Assembly: GCF_030272615.1 (NCBI RefSeq)
Contig: NC_081414.1
Coordinates: 525,741,137 to 525,801,136, forward strand
Length of the DNA: 60,000 bases
Source of the DNA: Cryptomeria japonica
Taxonomy: Eukaryota > Streptophyta > Pinopsida > Cupressales > Cupressaceae
Reading direction: 5' to 3'
In this document: in pieces, positions 11,704 through 24,129 of the stretch
Layout: every line of letters begins with the position of its first letter
Numbering within the stretch: position 1 is the first letter of the stretch
Position numbers and translations under genes: made by a program
Notes under the pieces: generated by a model
What the model was told of the DNA's origin: nothing
Seen by the model: the letters and a program-made list of their open reading frames with translations, nothing else
Databases searched by the model: none

Positions 11704-12420
11704 CTAAGACACAAAATTAGTCTTAGGTAGAGGTTTAGTAAACATATCTACAAGCTTCTCCTTCATAGAAACATGCTCCAATATCACATCTTTACTCTGC
11801 ACTTTTTCCCTCAAGAAATGATACTTCAATTCAATATGCTTGGTTCGTGCATGCAAAATAGGGTTCTTGGAAATATTTATGGCATTGGTATTGTCACATA
11901 ATATCTTTACAAGTTCTTTAAACTTCATCTTGAAACCTTCCAAAATGTGTCTCATCCAGATAGCCTGGGTACAATTCATATAAGCTGCAACATACTCAGC
12001 TTCAGCAGTAGATTGTGATATACAACTCTTCTTCTTGCTACTCCATGAAACAAGTCTTCCTCCAAGAAAGAATGCTCCACCGGTTGTTCTTTTCCTATCA
12101 TCAACATTACCTACCCAATCTGCATCTGTATTCACCTTTAAATCAAAGTTACGTGCATATGGATACCATAATACATAGTCAATAGTACCTTTCAAATATC
12201 TGAATATCCTCTTGGTTGCTATCAAATGTGTTTCCTTTGGATTCTTCTGAAATCTAGCAACTAAACCAACTTCATGAGCTATATCCGGTCTACTGTGAAC
12301 AACATAGTGCAATTTCCCAATCATTGACCCCGTACTCCTTTTCATCAATAGATGTGGCTTCATCTTCCTTAGATAATTTACAACCTGTAACCATTGGTGT
12401 CCTGACTGGTTTACAATCAC
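11704..12420 (-). pseudogene. copia-1 RNase H domain
   Basis: A 238-codon open stretch covering the end of RT and the whole copia RNase H. Visible signatures, in order: the Leu-His-Tyr/SRPDI region (RT tail), RYLKGTIDYVLWY, the catalytic NTDADWVGN, the STAEAEYVAA block, the CDNTNAINISKN block, and RTKHIELKYHFLRE followed by MFTKPLP near the C-terminus. RNase H degrades the RNA strand of the RNA:DNA hybrid during reverse transcription. This is the best preserved part of copia-1, with the acidic residues of the three blocks present. The upstream RT part is in other frames, so no full polyprotein can be made. Confidence 0.9.
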
Positions 12421-12424
12421 TCAT

Positions 12425-13300
12425 ACCAAATGTCTTTAATACTTCTTTCACTTACTTAGACTATGTGATAAAAATATCACTCTTCATTTGCTATATTTGC
12501 AAGCCTATGAATTTTTTTATCTCTCCCACTAGAGACATTTCAAACTCACTTTTCATTTCATTTGCAAAGTCATTGCTCATGTCATCATTGCCTCCAAATA
12601 TGATATCATCTACAAACACTTCACTAACCAGTATCTTATCCTTCAGATTTGAGATATATGTTGTTGTCTTCACTGGTTCTCTAAAAACCTATCTTCATCA
12701 GGTGTGAATGAAGCCTTTCATACAATGCTCTTGGTGCTTGCTTTAACCCATATAGTGACTTGTGCAATTTTCATACCATGTCTTTTTCATCAATCAAAGC
12801 ATAACCATCTGGCTACTCAATGTATACTTCTTCTTCTAGTATTTCATTCAAAAATGTTGACTTCACATCCATCTGATATACTTTGAATCTCCTATGTGCT
12901 GAAAATGCAAGTAAAGTCCTGACACCTTCCAGTCTAGCAACTGGTGCAAAAGTCTCACCACAATCTTCTCCTTCTTCCTATGCATAACCTTTGCAAACCA
13001 ATCTAGCTTTGTTTCATACTACTACACCATCTTCATTTAGTTTGCTCCTGAATACCCACTTAGTACCTATCACATTTTTATTCACCAGTCTGGGTACTAG
13101 AGTCCATGTGGTATTCTTCTCAATTTGATCAAGCTCCTCCTCCATAGCTTTAATCCAATGATCATCTCCAAATGCTTCCTTAGCAGTTCTAGGATCAATA
13201 GTGGAGATCATGCAAGAATTTTCTCTAATTCTTCTTCTGGTTAACACTCCAACATCCTTATCTCCAATAATCTAGTCAGGATTGTGATTGAGTCTCACAT
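12425..13300 (-). pseudogene. copia-1 reverse transcriptase domain
   Basis: RT in at least three frames. The N-terminal part (13247-13014) holds HWIKAMEEELDQIEKN and GTKWVFRSKLNEDG, the usual start of copia RT. A middle part near 12920-12740 reads TFAPVARLE, YQMDVKSTFLN and SLYGLKQAPRA. The catalytic region at 12673-12491 has VFVDDIIFGG, where copia normally has YVDD (here Phe-Val-Asp-Asp). Stops (for example after DGVVV at 13014) and frame changes show that it is dead. Confidence 0.85.
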
Positions 13301-13486
13301 ACCTCATAATAACATGATCATTATCTTCAGGTTCTTCTTCTTCATTATCATCATCTTCTTTTGAATCTACTTATTCCGGTTGAACTAGTACAACAACATC
13401 CACATTACCAGTTTCAGGTTTCACCGGTTTTGGTTCCAAATATAGAATGCAAGGATCTTCATCCTTTTTCTCCACACCGGTTTCCC

Positions 13487-14748
13487 CTAAGACTTCAGGA
13501 TACTCATCCACTCGAACATCAACACTCTCAATGATTCTCTATGTCCGGTTGTTATAACATTTGTAGGCCTTACTCTTGGTGGAGTAACCAAGAAATATAC
13601 CTTCATCACTTTTAGCCTCAAACTTACTAACATAGTCACCTCTCTTAATAAACATTTACTGCCAAATATCTTGAAATAACTAACATTAGGTGATCTACCA
13701 TACCAGTATTCATAAGGATTCCTATCCTTACCTCTCTTTACCAATATTTGGTTCATAGTGTAGACAGTTGTGCTAACAGCTTCTCTCCAGAAAGTTTTTG
13801 CTACACCTCCTTGTATCAACATCGTTCTAGCAGCTTCAACAACTGACCGATTTTCCTCTCTGCAATACCATTCTGTTGTGGCGTCCTCAGTGCAGAAAGA
13901 TGTCATTTGATACCATTTTCTTCACAATATCTAGTGAATTCCACATAAGTAAATTCACCACCTTGATCAGTCCTCGGACACTTTATCTTCTTACCACTCT
14001 CCTTTTCAGCTAAGGCCCTGAATGCCTTGAACGTACTAAATGCTTTTGTTTTATCCTTCAAGAATGTGACCCACATCATTCTTGAGCAATCATCAGTGAA
14101 GATCATAAAATATATGTCACCTTGAATACTTTTAGTCCTTATTGGTCCACAAAGATATGTATGAACCAAATCTAACAGATGTTCTGCTGAAAAAGATTTT
14201 CTCTTAAAAGTTGAGGATGCCATCTTTCCCAACTGACATTCCTTACATAGAGCATTAACCAGTTTGTCCAACCAAGGCAAACCTCTCACTATATTGGACT
14301 TACTCACTTTAACAATGTTATCAAAATTTATATGACAAAATCTCCTATGCCAAAGACAACTATCATCTACTTTAGCAATTAAATATTTGTTGACTTTAGG
14401 ATTCAGGTGAAACAGGTTACCTGTAGTCTGCTTTCCGGTTGCAATTAGTTCACCTTTGCTCCCATAGATTTTGCACATACCATTCTTAAACTCCAATGGA
14501 TATCCTCTGTCATTGAGTTGTGCAACACTCAAAATATTGTGCTTTATCCCTTCAACCCAGTAGACATCATCTGCACTACTCTTTCCATTAAGAGAAATAG
14601 TTCCCTTACCTTTTACCATGCAGGGTGAGTCATTACCAAATCTCACAAATCTACCGTCAAATTCTTTCAAGGAAAGAAATTTGCTCCGGTCAGTGGTCAT
14701 GTGATGTGAACAACCACTATCAATGATCCAATCATCAGAATTATCCAT
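13487..14748 (-). pseudogene. copia-1 protease, GAG-pre-integrase and integrase
   Basis: From 14748 the frame starts with DDWIIDSGCSHHMT, the aspartic protease active-site region (DSG). LWHRRFCHINFDNI follows, then CKECQLGKM, the zinc-binding pre-integrase region. The integrase core has FTDDCSRMMWVTFLKDK and RTDQGGEFT with its Asp residues. The frame changes near 13903, and the C-terminal integrase part (13906-13487) has FWREAVSTTVYTMNQ and the YGRSPNVSYFKIFG motif. Frame change and stops make it non-functional. The layout protease-integrase-RT is diagnostic of Ty1-copia rather than gypsy. Confidence 0.9.
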
Positions 14749-15775
14749 GCAAGAAACTAATGCTTTATGATCATATGTCTCTTCTTTAATGGCTACAAAA
14801 ACAATGTCTTCATTAGCATCACCCTCAGATTCCTCATCAGTGATACCACCATCAACTGCAATAAGACAATCTCTCTTGCCTTTTCCCTTGTACTTCTTGA
14901 ACTTCTCTCACTTGTGCTCATTATCATCGTTAGGACAGTTAGTTGGAATGTATCCAATCTTGTTGCATGCAAAACATTTCAAAGATAAATTACCTTTGTA
15001 CTTACCGGTACCTCTGGGCAACCGCTTGGCCAACAATGCTTCAAGCTCAACCAAACTGTCTTCATCATCAACTTCTCTGTTGGATCTAGATTCATAACTG
15101 TGACTGACATCTCTACTTTTCCTCATAGATGGGTTAAAAACTGAAGCTCTAAATGCAAATTCAAATTTCTGAACGCTACCATCATAACCATTTAATTCAA
15201 AAGAAGTAAGCTTACCAATGATGGAGTGAAGGGTTACCTTAGTTTTGTCAATTGACTTTATCTCCTAAATGGCTGCAACTCGAATAGCGTAGACCAATAG
15301 AAGGGTTCTCAACACCTTACTAATCACTATGGTATCTTCCACTTTACCACCATCACTCTTGATCTCGCCAACTATCTCTTTTATCCTCTGAGCATACTGT
15401 TGGATATTCTCACCTTCATCCGACCACATGTCATCAAATTTTCCTCTTAGACTCTCTTCTTTGGCAATATTCACATGTTCATCACCGTTATAAATCTCTT
15501 CAAGTTTCTTCCATACCTCATAAGAAGTCTCCAGGCCATGGACATCTACATATTATGCATCAGACAAAGAACTGATAATAGCCTCCAGCGCTTGATTGTT
15601 TTCTTGTTGCTCTTTCTTTTGATCTTCAGTCATAATCCCACTAGGTGCAACATATTGAGTACCAACATGTTCCCAGTATCAACTTCCTAGACTCTTAATA
15701 TAAATTTTCATTCTATCACTCCATATCCTGTAGTTCTCTCTATTAAACTTTGGACCTTCCTTCTTCATCATGTTC
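14749..15775 (-). pseudogene. copia-1 gag relic
   Basis: One minus-strand frame from a methionine pair near 15772 to the protease at 14748, interrupted by stops near 15265 (TAG) and 14908 (TGA) among others. The middle (15474-15265) resembles the UBN2-type gag core (SLRGKFDDMWSDEGENIQQY). The zinc knuckle near 14945-14990 reads C-FA-C-NKIG-Y-IPTN-C: the His of CCHC is Tyr, so the knuckle is damaged. Gag and protease share a frame, as expected for a single copia polyprotein. Confidence 0.8.
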
Positions 15776-15827
15776 CACAAGATCTTTACCTCAAGCTATT
15801 AGGCTTAGACCTTAGAGGACCTGAGAA

Positions 15828-15839
15828 GCTCTTAAACCA
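15828..15839 (-). other. Primer-binding site of copia-1
   Basis: Minus strand tggtttaagagc, two bases inside the 5' LTR. It matches the plant initiator-Met site tggtatcagagc at 10 of 12 positions. Confidence 0.75.
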
Positions 15840-15841
15840 AT

Positions 15842-17163
15842 TGATGGTATGATGAAAGAATAAGGATCCGGTCAACTACTGAGAGGGGGTGGGGGGTGAA
15901 TCAGTAGATAGAAAACTGATATAAACTTTCACCAATCTCATAATCAACCTCTCAAAGCAAAATCTAAACTGACAAGTTAAACCACTGAACTACAAATGCA
16001 ATATCACTGTCAAGTTAAACCGGTTGACTATTATAACAGATTAACAGTAAAACAACTTGAAACTCACAAACATCCAAATACTTTACTGACATAAGTAAAA
16101 CCTTATTTCATATTGATGTTGGTTAACATAACATATCAAAGTGGACTTAGCAGTTAAGCAATTCAACCATAGTAAACATAACCACAAAAACATTCACCAC
16201 TTGACACAATATTTTTGACGTGGAAACCCAAATGGGAAAAACCACAGTGGGGATGAATACCCACTAGTATTCTGAATTCTTCTAAAGTTCACCCTGTTAG
16301 GAGCCAAGCCTGTTAAAGCTTAACAAATACGCACTGGTATTCTGGATTCTTTTGAAGTTCACCCTATTAGGAGCCAAGCCTGTTAAAGCTTTACACAAAG
16401 TCTTGTTAAGAATAGATCATGTTAGGGACCATACGGTTAAAGGATTGACTATAATGCCCTATTAGAAGAAATACCGTGTGAGGAGTAACCTTGGTAGAGG
16501 ATTTGAAATCTAAGCTAATGGACCACCTGGTTAGAGGATTTGAATAACACTAAGCTTGTTAGAGCTTACCCGGTTAGGGGATTTTACTGTTGTAATTGTT
16601 AGAAAAAAATAGAGGTTTTCTGATCTGTTTGAATAGCACTACACTTGCTTGTTCAGATCCTTTTCATGCTCCTATTTGCCTTTACACAAACTGTAGATAC
16701 ATCATCTGGTTCAACAACCACACTCAACTACAAATTTGCCAACTCTGAAACAAAACAACTCATCGACCTTATAAACAAAACAATAGGTCGGTAACACAAC
16801 ACAAACCTAATTCTCTCATAGAGATTAAAAACAAATCGGTTCAAGTATGACTATTGGATTACATAGCAATCTCTGCACATCATTCAAGATAGCCTCGACC
16901 GCTCCTTGATCACAACCAATGCAACCAATTCACCAAACTTAATCGGTTAGGGTTTATCATATCAACAGGTAGGTTTTACCGGTTCAACTCTCCATTACTT
17001 AGCAATACCGGTTTCCACTACAAACTCACCTACCAATTGCAGTTACCTTCACTAGCTCTTCCTACCGGTTACAAAACAACATTATAACAACATCATTACC
17101 AGTTAATTGACATCAATGACAACATAACATTTCATTAATGCAATCTTCATGCAAATGCCAACA
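15842..17163 (-). repeat. 5' LTR of copia-1
   Basis: 1,322 bp. Minus strand starts TGTTGGCATTTGC at 17163 and ends CCATCA at 15842. It carries the ctgagagggggtggggggtgaatcag box (plus strand, near 15880), a tandem duplication at 16262-16400 with gttaggagccaagcctgtta twice, and the 165-bp deletion scar at 16908. It matches the split 3' LTR throughout. Confidence 0.92.
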
Positions 17164-17197
17164 TCCTTAAGTCTGACCTATTATATATAAACGTGGG

Positions 17198-18737
17198 TGA
17201 TGCTTTAAATTTGAAATATGATAGAAACTACCCAATAGACAAAAATCTATTCTAGAATTCTATCTAATCTAAAACACACTAAAATGAAACAAATAAGAAA
17301 TTGTAAAACACAAAGCTTATACCTGCATATATCAATTTCTTCCATGAAGTTCCATTCTATTCTATCTTATGTAATCTTGTTGTTGTTGCTCTTAGAATTT
17401 TGCACTTATGGTTTCAAGATAACTACACAAGAATGAACCTATGTGGTATATAAAATGCAAAGATGGATTCTAATCCTATGATTGCAATGATAATGGATAC
17501 TAATATGGATATGCTATGATAACTAAAATGCTTGAATGCTCTAAAATGATCACAAGTAAGTAGCTTGAAATATTGGCTGAAGGCTTCCTTTTATAGATTT
17601 TTCATAGTTAAAATCCAAGATGGCAAAGATCAATGGTTAGGAGTTAATCTTGAGATCATAAACAGTTGAGAAGAAATTGGTTGAGATGTGAGAGACAAAG
17701 GGGGAAGATGTTCCTCCTACGATTACAAGATAGAGGATAAGTTGGAAAGAGAAGACACATGATGACATGCTCATCTTGATCAGGGATGAGGACTCCAAAG
17801 ATATAGGTGTTGGAAGTGGGCCAACGTCCCTCGCAGGGATTCACGACATGTTTTAACAACCTCTTGTGGATTCTATAAGTCTAGTGGTTGTATCGGGCAT
17901 TGACAGGTCGATCTTTTGGTGCAACGACAACCCTAGCTTGTAACAAGTGGTATCAGAGCTTGGTCACAAGTTCGAATCATACATGCAATAGTGAGTGACA
18001 TTGGGAGGGGGATTGTTGGCAGTGGGCCAACATCCCTTGCACAGATTCGCGACATGGTTTAACAGCCTCCTGTGGATTCTATAAGTCTAGTGGTTGTATC
18101 GGGCATTGACAGGTCGATCTTTTAGTGCAAAGACAACCCTAGCTTGTAACAATAGGATGGTTGGAGGGAATATAGGTCTCCTAAGACATGAAGGAGTCAA
18201 AAATATATGGAGGTTGGAGAAGATTTAGGCTTCCTAGGACACGTGGACAATGAGTCACTTTGACCAGGTTGATGTGGACAAAACCACCCTCTAAGATGTA
18301 GGGATGTGAGAGAGAATATAGGAGATGGGAGGACACATAAGTTTCTTCATCCTATTGACTAGGGATGATGTTGAAGATAATTATCTAATTAAATATGAAT
18401 AATATTTAATTATTTTAGCCACATGCTGATGAGGTGGCATGATGATGTGGGAGATGAGATGTAAGATGATGTGGATTTTAGATTTGAAGACTTAGGTTAG
18501 ATGAATAATTAAATAATTTATGATTATTTAATTAGGATAGACTTTAGAAGAATTATAATGAATTTGGACTATTTAATTAAATAATAAATATTTAATTAAT
18601 AAATTATTTTTAGAGGAATAAGATAAGTGAATCAAATAAATAAATTATTTAGATTTATTTATTGATAGAAGAATAAAGCCATTAAATAATTAATTAATAT
18701 TTATTTAATTATCTCCAGTCATTTTTAGGTGTATACA
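17198..18737. mobile_element. Solo LTR or short LTR element carrying a TRIM
   Basis: Starts tgatgcttta at 17198 and ends ggtgtataca at 18737, flanked by perfect gtggg (17193-17197 and 18738-18742). Removing it rejoins the gypsy protease reading (DLLYINVG, then a short stretch leading to LVAMVV). Without the TRIM it is about 1.19 kb, very AT-rich on the right (taattaatatttatttaatt-like runs at 18500-18720), and has no coding region. The terminal TG...CA is as expected for an LTR; the minus-strand end TGTATACACC suggests minus orientation. Confidence 0.8.
17808..18151 (+). mobile_element. Complete TRIM (miniature LTR retrotransposon)
   Basis: 344 bp. LTRs are 17808-17945 and 18014-18151 (138 bp each, nearly the same), starting TGTTGG and ending GTAACA. 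After 2 bp comes the primer site tggtatcagagct at 17948-17960, a perfect match to the plant initiator-Met site. The internal domain is only 68 bp and ends in the purine tract ttgggagggggat (18001-18013). Target duplication atagg at 17803-17807 and 18152-18156. No coding capacity, so it must have been mobilised by another element. I see no 5S-like sequence in the LTR, which argues against the Cassandra family. Confidence 0.95.
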
Positions 18738-18742
18738 GTGGG

Positions 18743-20388
18743 TATTCCCTAATTGGTGGCTATGGTTGTTGTCTCCTCAGTGGTACACAGATATCTTAAG
18801 TTTCCACATGAGAGTTCCATGCACACTATCTAGGATACTGGGTAGCAGCCACTAGTGTCCTATGGGGATTTGCTCTTGATCATTTTTGGCCTACTTCGAT
18901 TGGACCTATGCTTCCCCATGGTGATCTATTATATAAGGCTTATTATAAATATAAAACTAGAGAATCAACATTGATATCAATTCAACCTATTGTGTCTTTG
19001 GCTCCCACTAAAACTGTCTCTACTCTATCATTGTCTACTCTTGTATTGCGACGTGTTGTGTCTTTTGCTCCCTCTTTGTCAGAAGTTAAGGACAAACCCA
19101 TTCCTCGAGGTAGACCTCCCCATCCATTGAGGACCATACAACCTCTAGCAACTATTCCTAACACAAATAACGCAAAGACATCTGTGCTATCAGTGTCCAA
19201 GGTTCGCCCTCCATTTGAGCTATCGATCCTTGTAGATATCCCTTTCTATACTTTTATCCTTTCGCCCAATGCTCACCCTTATCCTTTGGCTCCTATATCT
19301 TAGCCTCTGAGGGTGCCTCTTTTTCCTTCGATTGCTTCTAGAGAAAAATGGGGAAATGCGTCTATGACTGAGCCTAAAGTGACTACCATAGTGGCACTTC
19401 CTACTTCATCAATTGGGCATTTCTCTCTGCCAACAATGATATTGATGGCCTCTCTTATGGAGCAAGATGCTACTATGTCTTCTCAAGCCTCTCTTCTTGG
19501 TCCACATCTATGTTAGAACCAGCTTGTGGGAAAGAATAAGCATGGGAGATGGGTGATAGCTAGGGAATGTGAGGTTTCCTTGAAGGGTGAGTCTTCGACA
19601 TATGCTTTTGCGCTTGTTGCATCTGTGTTTGCTTCTATTTTCATTGCTCGTGTCACTAGCTCTCTTTTTTTTCTCCATCCTCCATGTTGCTTCTCATTTC
19701 TTCAAGGACTGTTGACGAATCTCACCCTAAGAGGGTACAAGCTTTCATCAATCCCTCCTTGGATCCACCACTCATCACTTCTTTGCTAAATATCCCTTGA
19801 TTTTCCCATTCAATCAACATGTTTCCTACAAAGGTGTTGTCCAATACAACATTGTCTAGTCCTATTTCATCCCCACATCTTCATCATTACTTTCTTGGGT
19901 TCCTCAAGCCTGCTATGGTTGACATGAAGTCCTCACCTCAGATTCCTAAGCATAATTTTGAGTAGGGCCCTATTCCTGAGTTTCGTCACCAAAAAATGGT
20001 TCTAGTGACCTCTTTATCTACATCTATGCTTATTGTGTAGGAGGCTCTTCCTTCTCTAGAGTTTGTCACCACCCTTATTTCTTGAGGTTGGTGACGTGGC
20101 TCCTTATTTATATCCTCTGGATGGTTCACCTACCTCTTCTTCAGAGAGGTACTTGTTTGACTCTTTAGAGGAGATCTCAACGTTGTCGATGATCTTCACA
20201 CGATCATTGGCTCTTGTTTCCCAGGAGTTGTTGGATGGGAATGTTGAGGAAACATCATCCTTGGCTCTTACTACTAGTGAGATTCCTAATACTTCCTTAG
20301 TGATTTTCCCTCTTTGGTCCCATCCTCCCTTCCCATATAATCAAGGTTGGGAGGGTGAATATCTAAAGGGGGAGAATTTCCTAGAGTA
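18743..20388 (+). pseudogene. Gypsy protease tail and extra Ser/Pro/Thr-rich frame
   Basis: Right of the insertions the gypsy reading resumes: near 18750-18900 several frames give LVAMVVVSS, YLKFPHESSMHT and QPLVSYGD, the region that follows the protease in plant gypsy elements. From 18908 a 131-codon stretch (LPHGDLLYKAYYKYKTREST...) and later stretches (19313-19516, 19526-19789, 20063-20389) are rich in Ser, Pro, Thr and Leu. They end in GEYLKGENFLE at 20388. No RT, RNase H or integrase motif appears, although this is where they should be. Function of the extra part is unknown; it may be a linker or a captured frame. Confidence 0.6.
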
Positions 20389-20389
20389 G

Positions 20390-21191
20390 TACTCTTCTTA
20401 TTTTTTAGTTTAGAGTGTGTATGTCTTGTGTTCCCCCGTGCTTGTATTAATATGTTATGGTCTCCTAAAGGAAATAAGTACTTTGTAGGTACTATATTAT
20501 ATCTAGTGTACACTTCCTCCATTTTTTCCATATTTCTTCTTTTTGTTGTATCTTGATTTTCAACATTCAGGGATGATGCAACACATTGGATACATTTAGA
20601 CCTTCTTCCATGTAAACCTGATTTTTTTATTTTATCTTTGTCTTCATGTGTCTTCTTCAAATCCAAGAACTTTGGGACCATAATGAGTAACTCATATGCA
20701 ACCATATATGCAATCTAATTTCACAACTATGAGTTCTACTGACACCAAATAATTGGATCCCCCTATCTATTTATGTGTTTTTGTTGATGTTGTGGGTATC
20801 ATGTATTATATTTTGCAAGGTATCATTCCATCGATACATCTAGTTATATTGACATGAAACAACCTATCTTCTCCCTAAAAAGAATTGTGCTCCCTTTGTG
20901 TAACACATATCATTCTAAGGTGGGGCTATCATACCTACATTTTATTATCATATTTATCTTAGATAGTTTATCTTATTTATTGTCTTTGTGGGGGCCAAAC
21001 CACTATCTAATTAATCTTGTATCTTTTATGTTGTTGTCTTACAATGTAGTTTGTAGCAATCACATGTAACCCAATTGTAGGGCTATCTAGCATAACACGT
21101 CGTCTAATGATCTTATAATCTCAATTATCACTATCTTGTAATCATTTTTTTTTGTCAATAATCATTTTTATATATGATTTATTTCTTTTCA
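20390..21191 (+). other. Gypsy internal 3' non-coding region
   Basis: About 800 bp between the last frame and the 3' LTR. Short frames here are chance. A purine-rich polypurine tract next to the LTR is not obvious; ggtggggc near 20919 and gtgggggcc near 20987 are weak candidates. Confidence 0.45.
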
Positions 21192-21429
21192 TCTAACCCG
21201 TGCGATTCCACGTCACATGGTACCTCCACTTTAAGCCAAACCATAGATGATGATCAATCTTCATCACCTACTTTCTTAGACCACTTTGTGACCTATTTTG
21301 TCTGACTTCTTGACTACTTGGACTAATATGTTCACAAACATGTGTGCACCACAGAGATAACATGTCATGTATTCATCTTGTAAATATTCAGATCGAAGGT
21401 GGTTGTTGGGACATTATCTTTATCTTGTA

Positions 21430-21565
21430 TGATTGAAGGATATGCACAAAATGTGTTTGTTGAAAAGTATCTGAAAACTTTCGCCAGCAAATGCAATTTG
21501 CAGGTCCTGGCAACATTCTCACAAACTGTGCAAAAATGGGAGTTGTGGAATAGGGTATGGAAATA
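21430..21565 (-). repeat. Left inverted copy of the subterminal module
   Basis: Contains caaaaatgggagttgtgg followed by aatagggtatgg, the inverse counterpart of the words near 26640 and 26830. Similarity to the two right-hand copies is patchy outside these words. Confidence 0.55.
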
Positions 21566-24129
21566 CATCACACAATAAATGATAAGATGTATTTTGTAGA
21601 TGATATAGCTGAAACTAATTGGCAGACATGTATACAAAATGTGTAAGCATAGATAAGGAATGTTTGACAGTTTTTAGAATAAGATTTTTTTTATTCCTTC
21701 TTTCTCTCTGCATATAAAGAAAGCCCTTTTATCCTAAATTTCTTTAAATTCAGTTGTCCAGGGTTTTTAATTTCTTTTATTTTTAAGATCTGCAAGATTA
21801 AAGGATACTTGCAAGTAGTTTGCGCAATAATGCAATTATGAGATATCTTTTGTAACTTACAAAATTCTCATTTATATAAATAACCTTCAACATAGGTCGG
21901 TATTACTAATGATTTATTTCAGTTTCTTCAAGTGAAAAAAGATTGCTTGTTTCCCCTAGTTTATTAAGGAGATTTCTATAATTTATTATAGAATATATTA
22001 ATATTGTTTATTTAAAATATAAGTTGCTTATTTTTTAAAATATATATTTATTATAATTATAAACTATTAAGTATTATTAAAATTAATAAGATGGTTATTA
22101 AAATTTAAATATATATAAATTTAAAATAAACTGATTTGTACTGTGGTAATGGAAAGATGACTAAAATTAGTAACCTAACAATTAATGGTAGATTTATGTC
22201 ATTTTTACAAACAATTATTTATTTTTTATTACACATAAAGACCATTTATATAAATTGGAAAACCATTTATAAGTAGAGCTAATATTTAATAATTAATATT
22301 CACATATATATCTTAAATACATCAATTTAAAAGATGTTGAGAAATATTAGTTTGAGATATGAACTATAATGTATCTCATTCTACTTTATGTTAACGAGCA
22401 CGAGTTGGATGCATATGCTTTGTAGTTCATCCTCCTAGTCGTATAATAAAACATTTATCCCACTTACATAGATGGTAGTATTCATCTTTGAAAAAATATA
22501 TATTATAATGACTTATCAAATTGAAATAATTTTAGAATGCTTGCAATTATTGTTTATGATCTATATATATGTTGTCTTCTTGAAGTGGGACTACAAATAT
22601 AACAAAGGGTTCTATTTCATTTATTTCTATGCAATTATATGTTTAGATTAATTTATCTTTCCATTACATTGCAAGTGGTATTAGAGCTCATTGAAGGCAT
22701 TTTTCATAAATTAGTTTACTAAAATATGGTTTTTTATAAGTATTCACCATATAAACTCAATAGAGAAATCTTGACGATTAGAAAGTGCTCACAACATTAG
22801 CCACACTAAATATTTGACCTACATTTTTTCAATAGACTTTTCCTTGCAAGTAGTTTATATTTAGTTTTTGGTTAGAAACCTTATGTTGTGGATTTTCAAA
22901 TATCCTCAAATACCTTGTCATCATTATTTACTAATATGTATTCACCACATAAGGGACTAGCATAGTGAGGATTATTTGGCTCAAATATCTAGTCCTTAGA
23001 AAAAATTTGTATATGACTACAAGCTTCCATATACCTCTAGATATAGCAAAAGGCCCCATTGGATAATTTTCATAGTTTGAAATCATATTGAAGTCAACAA
23101 CCAAGATCAAGAAATTTGCAATACCAAATAACCTTCTACACATAAGATATAAACAATAAAAGATGCTTCATGAGCTTATTTTATCTAAACAAAAAAAGAT
23201 GTTATTGTACCAAATAAGGATGCCAAATCAAAACTATAAACGTGAATACAATATGGGAAAGATGCTCAAGATATAAAATGTACAAGAGAAGCCTTGCCTT
23301 TAAATCTAAGGTGAGACTAGAATAAAATATAGGATTATGTTAAATGTCACAATCATATGGTATGGGACACAAAGAGAAAAGTATAATATGTGTACCTTAC
23401 ACAAGACCTAAGTAAACTTAAGAGTTCGGTGTGAATAGGTCCTAGAAGGAAGCCAGTTAGCAAATAATCAATTTCACAATTAATAACCCTTGTAAAATAT
23501 TAGATCAAGTTTGGAGACTTTATTTTTAGTTCTAATTCAAACTTGTAAAGAATTTAAAATAGAGAAATCGGGTATACCAAAATGTTTACGAAAAAACACA
23601 ACAAACTGAAACTGAATTTTACATATGTGGAAGAAACATTAAATAGTGGTAGTTGGATGATTTTATTCTTACTTTTTTACATAAGTGGGATATGGGTAAA
23701 AGGTTGTGACAAAATCACCCTAATAGAGAATAGTAAGGAAACTAAGTTGCACATGGAATGTAACAAAAGAAATAAAAATTTCCAAATGAGACTATGAAAC
23801 CTAGTGTGTCAATGCCTCATAAACCATAAACATTGGAAATCAAAGGGAAGAAGGTTCTAGTTCTACCAAGACAAAGGAATTAACAATATTATTTTAATTT
23901 TATTTAATGCACAACCATAATAGGTGGTTGATTCTTCTATTTGAATATTTTTTTATGTCTATAGCATGCCATTTTGTGTGGAATTCTCTCCACATTTAAC
24001 AAATATTCAAATATGAAATTGTTGTTGGTTCTACATTGCTCCCTTGACAATGAAAGCTTCACAACACCCTTCTTAATAGTGAACATTCTAAATAGTGTGT
24101 GATGGAAGAAATGAGGCAAACTTGGATAA

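Larger units (their letters stand above)
3935..17163 (-). mobile_element. Ty1-copia element (copia-1) with nested insertions in its 3' LTR
   Basis: Minus-strand element. The 5' LTR is 15842-17163, the primer site 15828-15839, gag-pol 15772-11704, the polypurine tract about 11311-11322, and the 3' LTR 3935-4591 plus 10550-11309. Ends read TGTTGG...CCATCA on the minus strand. Flanks are tccct (3930-3934) and tcctt (17164-17168), a target duplication with one mismatch. It sits in the gypsy protease region: the fragments DLLYINVG (about 17172-17197) and, after a further insertion, LVAMVV continue the protease reading on the right. All coding domains are present in copia order (gag, protease, integrase, RT, RNase H) but broken by stops and shifts. 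Confidence 0.9.

Noticed and set aside
22660-22690. Primer-site-like tggtattagagctc as evidence of another copia element
   Set aside because: Only the site and a plausible preceding gca were seen; no LTR pair or gag was found, so it is only mentioned as a hint.
23582-23797. BED zinc finger of the hAT transposase
   Set aside because: Only an MECNKRNKNFQ stretch with a single usable Cys; the second Cys and the His pair of the finger are not visible.
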